The position numbers and the translations under genes are program-made. This document shows positions 5,331-5,749 of a DNA stretch of 5,749 nt, one piece after another; positions within the stretch are counted from its first letter, which is position 1, and every line of letters starts with the position of its first letter. The notes beneath the pieces are model-generated. The model was not told where the DNA came from and did not search any database. It saw only the letters and a list, made by a program, of their open reading frames with translations. Source of the stretch: Oscillospiraceae bacterium (GTDB lineage: Bacteria > Bacillota > Clostridia > UBA1381); the NCBI GenBank assembly GCA_022508725.1, contig JAFLUR010000154.1:1-5749 (forward strand), written 5' to 3'.

Positions 5331-5477
5331 TTTAAAGGCAATCAAAAAATAATTTACGAAAAAATATACGCTTTTCACGGCTGCATGGGTGACCGGTAAA
5401 ACGAAGTTTTACGACCTGCCGATTACAACTGAATTATTTTTTGATATTTATTTATTCGGTGTTTCCTTATAAAAACA
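5331..5477 (+). repeat. Dispersed intergenic repeat, copy B (SRP RNA leader)
   Basis: Read on the plus strand this copy shares with 1849-1971 (minus) the order TTTAAAGG, AATTTACG, AAAATATACG, TTTTC and a 46 bp end block (5432-5477) with 41 identical positions; the middle has diverged. It contains a perfect 14 bp inverted repeat (5341-5354 with 5432-5445), an inner CGGC/GCCG pair (5378-5381, 5418-5421) and an apical hairpin GTAAAAC/GTTTTAC (5396-5412). The transcript from the promoter at 5504-5532 crosses it in the opposite direction before reaching the SRP RNA. It could be a MITE-like insertion or a structured leader domain. Confidence 0.7.
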
Positions 5478-5503
5478 GCCGTATAGAACACACGTCCTCA
5501 TAC

Positions 5504-5551
5504 ATTATAATATACTTTAGCAAAAAATGCAAGAATTTTTTTTAAAAATTC
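5504..5551 (-). promoter_or_regulatory. SRP RNA promoter with A/T-rich upstream element
   Basis: On the minus strand TTGCAT (plus 5527-5532) lies 17 bp before a perfect TATAAT (plus 5504-5509). The -35 match is modest (3 of 6), but directly upstream are dense A/T tracts, including an 8 bp inverted repeat (5533-5540 with 5544-5551), which resemble the UP elements of stable-RNA promoters. Transcription should start near 5497, giving a leader of about 165 bases before the SRP S domain. It is the best promoter seen for both the SRP RNA and, by read-through, the dnaX operon. Confidence 0.65.
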
Positions 5552-5606
5552 AAAAAAATATGTTCAAAGTCCCGAGTCTTTATTATTATGGTGTATTTTG
5601 CGCGTT

Positions 5607-5749
5607 TTATTCGGGATCCGGAGGGAAACGGCGGAGCGGAAAATAAAAAATTTCCGCGCGGTATTGTCGGTAAGAGTCTGTTTGGTATCCTCCGATCATC
5701 ATCTTTTCGGCATATTTTCCCGCCGGCAAAGTCCGAAATTCTTGAAATA
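5607..5749 (-). CDS. Possible 3' end of an unidentified gene (partial)
   Basis: One minus-strand frame is open from the right edge to a TAA at 5607-5609. It gives 46 residues ending in AEIFYFPLRRFPPDPE, with no recognised family. Its stop lies about 75 bp upstream of the SRP RNA promoter, a plausible place for the previous gene to end. Against it, the plus strand is also open over the same bases from an ATG at 5588 without a ribosome binding site, no terminator follows the stop, and a hairpin (5636-5642 with 5651-5657) lies within it. It may be non-coding. Confidence 0.25.
   Translation of the reverse strand, partial: FQEFRTLPAGKYAEKMMIGGYQTDSYRQYRAEIFYFPLRRFPPDPE

Noticed and set aside
5331..5497. 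Alu domain of a large-type SRP RNA upstream of the S domain
   Set aside because: I could not match the expected Alu helices. The 3' arm is too short to pair with a 5' Alu end, and the region aligns better with the repeat in the prepilin peptidase leader. A covariance-model scan could overturn this.
5636..5657. Hairpin GCGGAAA/TTTCCGC as a terminator
   Set aside because: There is no T-run on either strand after the stem.
5520..5749. A tRNA gene near dnaX, as in some Firmicutes
   Set aside because: No cloverleaf, no T-loop GGTTCGAATCC-like motif and no CCA end were found on either strand.
1..5749. CRISPR array, phage or toxin-antitoxin genes
   Set aside because: There are no regularly spaced identical repeats, and no coding sequence resembling such genes.

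Overview
The window looks like chromosomal DNA of a low-to-middle GC member of the Bacillota, most likely a clostridial lineage. The support is the gene order SRP RNA - dnaX - ybaB/ebfC - recR, which is common in Firmicutes, strong GGAGG-type ribosome binding sites, sigma-A-like promoters and U-rich intrinsic terminators. Every confident gene lies on the minus strand, so transcription runs from the right end to the left. Species cannot be named from the sequence alone.

Right part (about 5120-5749): an AT-rich upstream area holds a strong minus-strand promoter (5504-5532). It drives a structured leader and then the signal recognition particle RNA, whose S domain is recognisable at about 5182-5330 and which ends at an intrinsic terminator at 5157-5181. 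A possible 3' end of another minus-strand gene lies at 5607-5749 (weak). Middle part (2240-5119): dnaX (DNA polymerase III tau/gamma), the nucleoid-associated YbaB/EbfC protein and the recombination mediator RecR form a replication and repair operon. It is followed by a 3' UTR of about 155 bp and a strong terminator (2051-2085). Left part (334-2028): a separate promoter serves a prepilin peptidase (PilD-type) and a type IV pilin-like protein, ending in an intrinsic terminator at 334-375. The peptidase has the motifs needed to process the pilin encoded next to it. The leftmost 330 bp are very AT-rich, have no gene, and carry an outward-facing minus-strand promoter for a gene beyond the window.

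The least expected content is in the leaders. The leader of the SRP RNA (5331-5477, read on +) and the leader of the prepilin peptidase gene (1849-1971, read on -) are diverged copies of one repeat. Their last 46 bp match at 41 positions, and a second block around AATTTACG and AAAATATACG also matches. Each copy sits between a promoter and its gene, in opposite orientations relative to transcription, and both contain hairpins. This looks like an undescribed MITE-like or structured intergenic repeat. A second, weaker repeat pair lies at 247-284 and 2153-2219. dnaX also has an A6 run at codons 407-408, where a -1 shift would give a gamma-sized 424-residue product.
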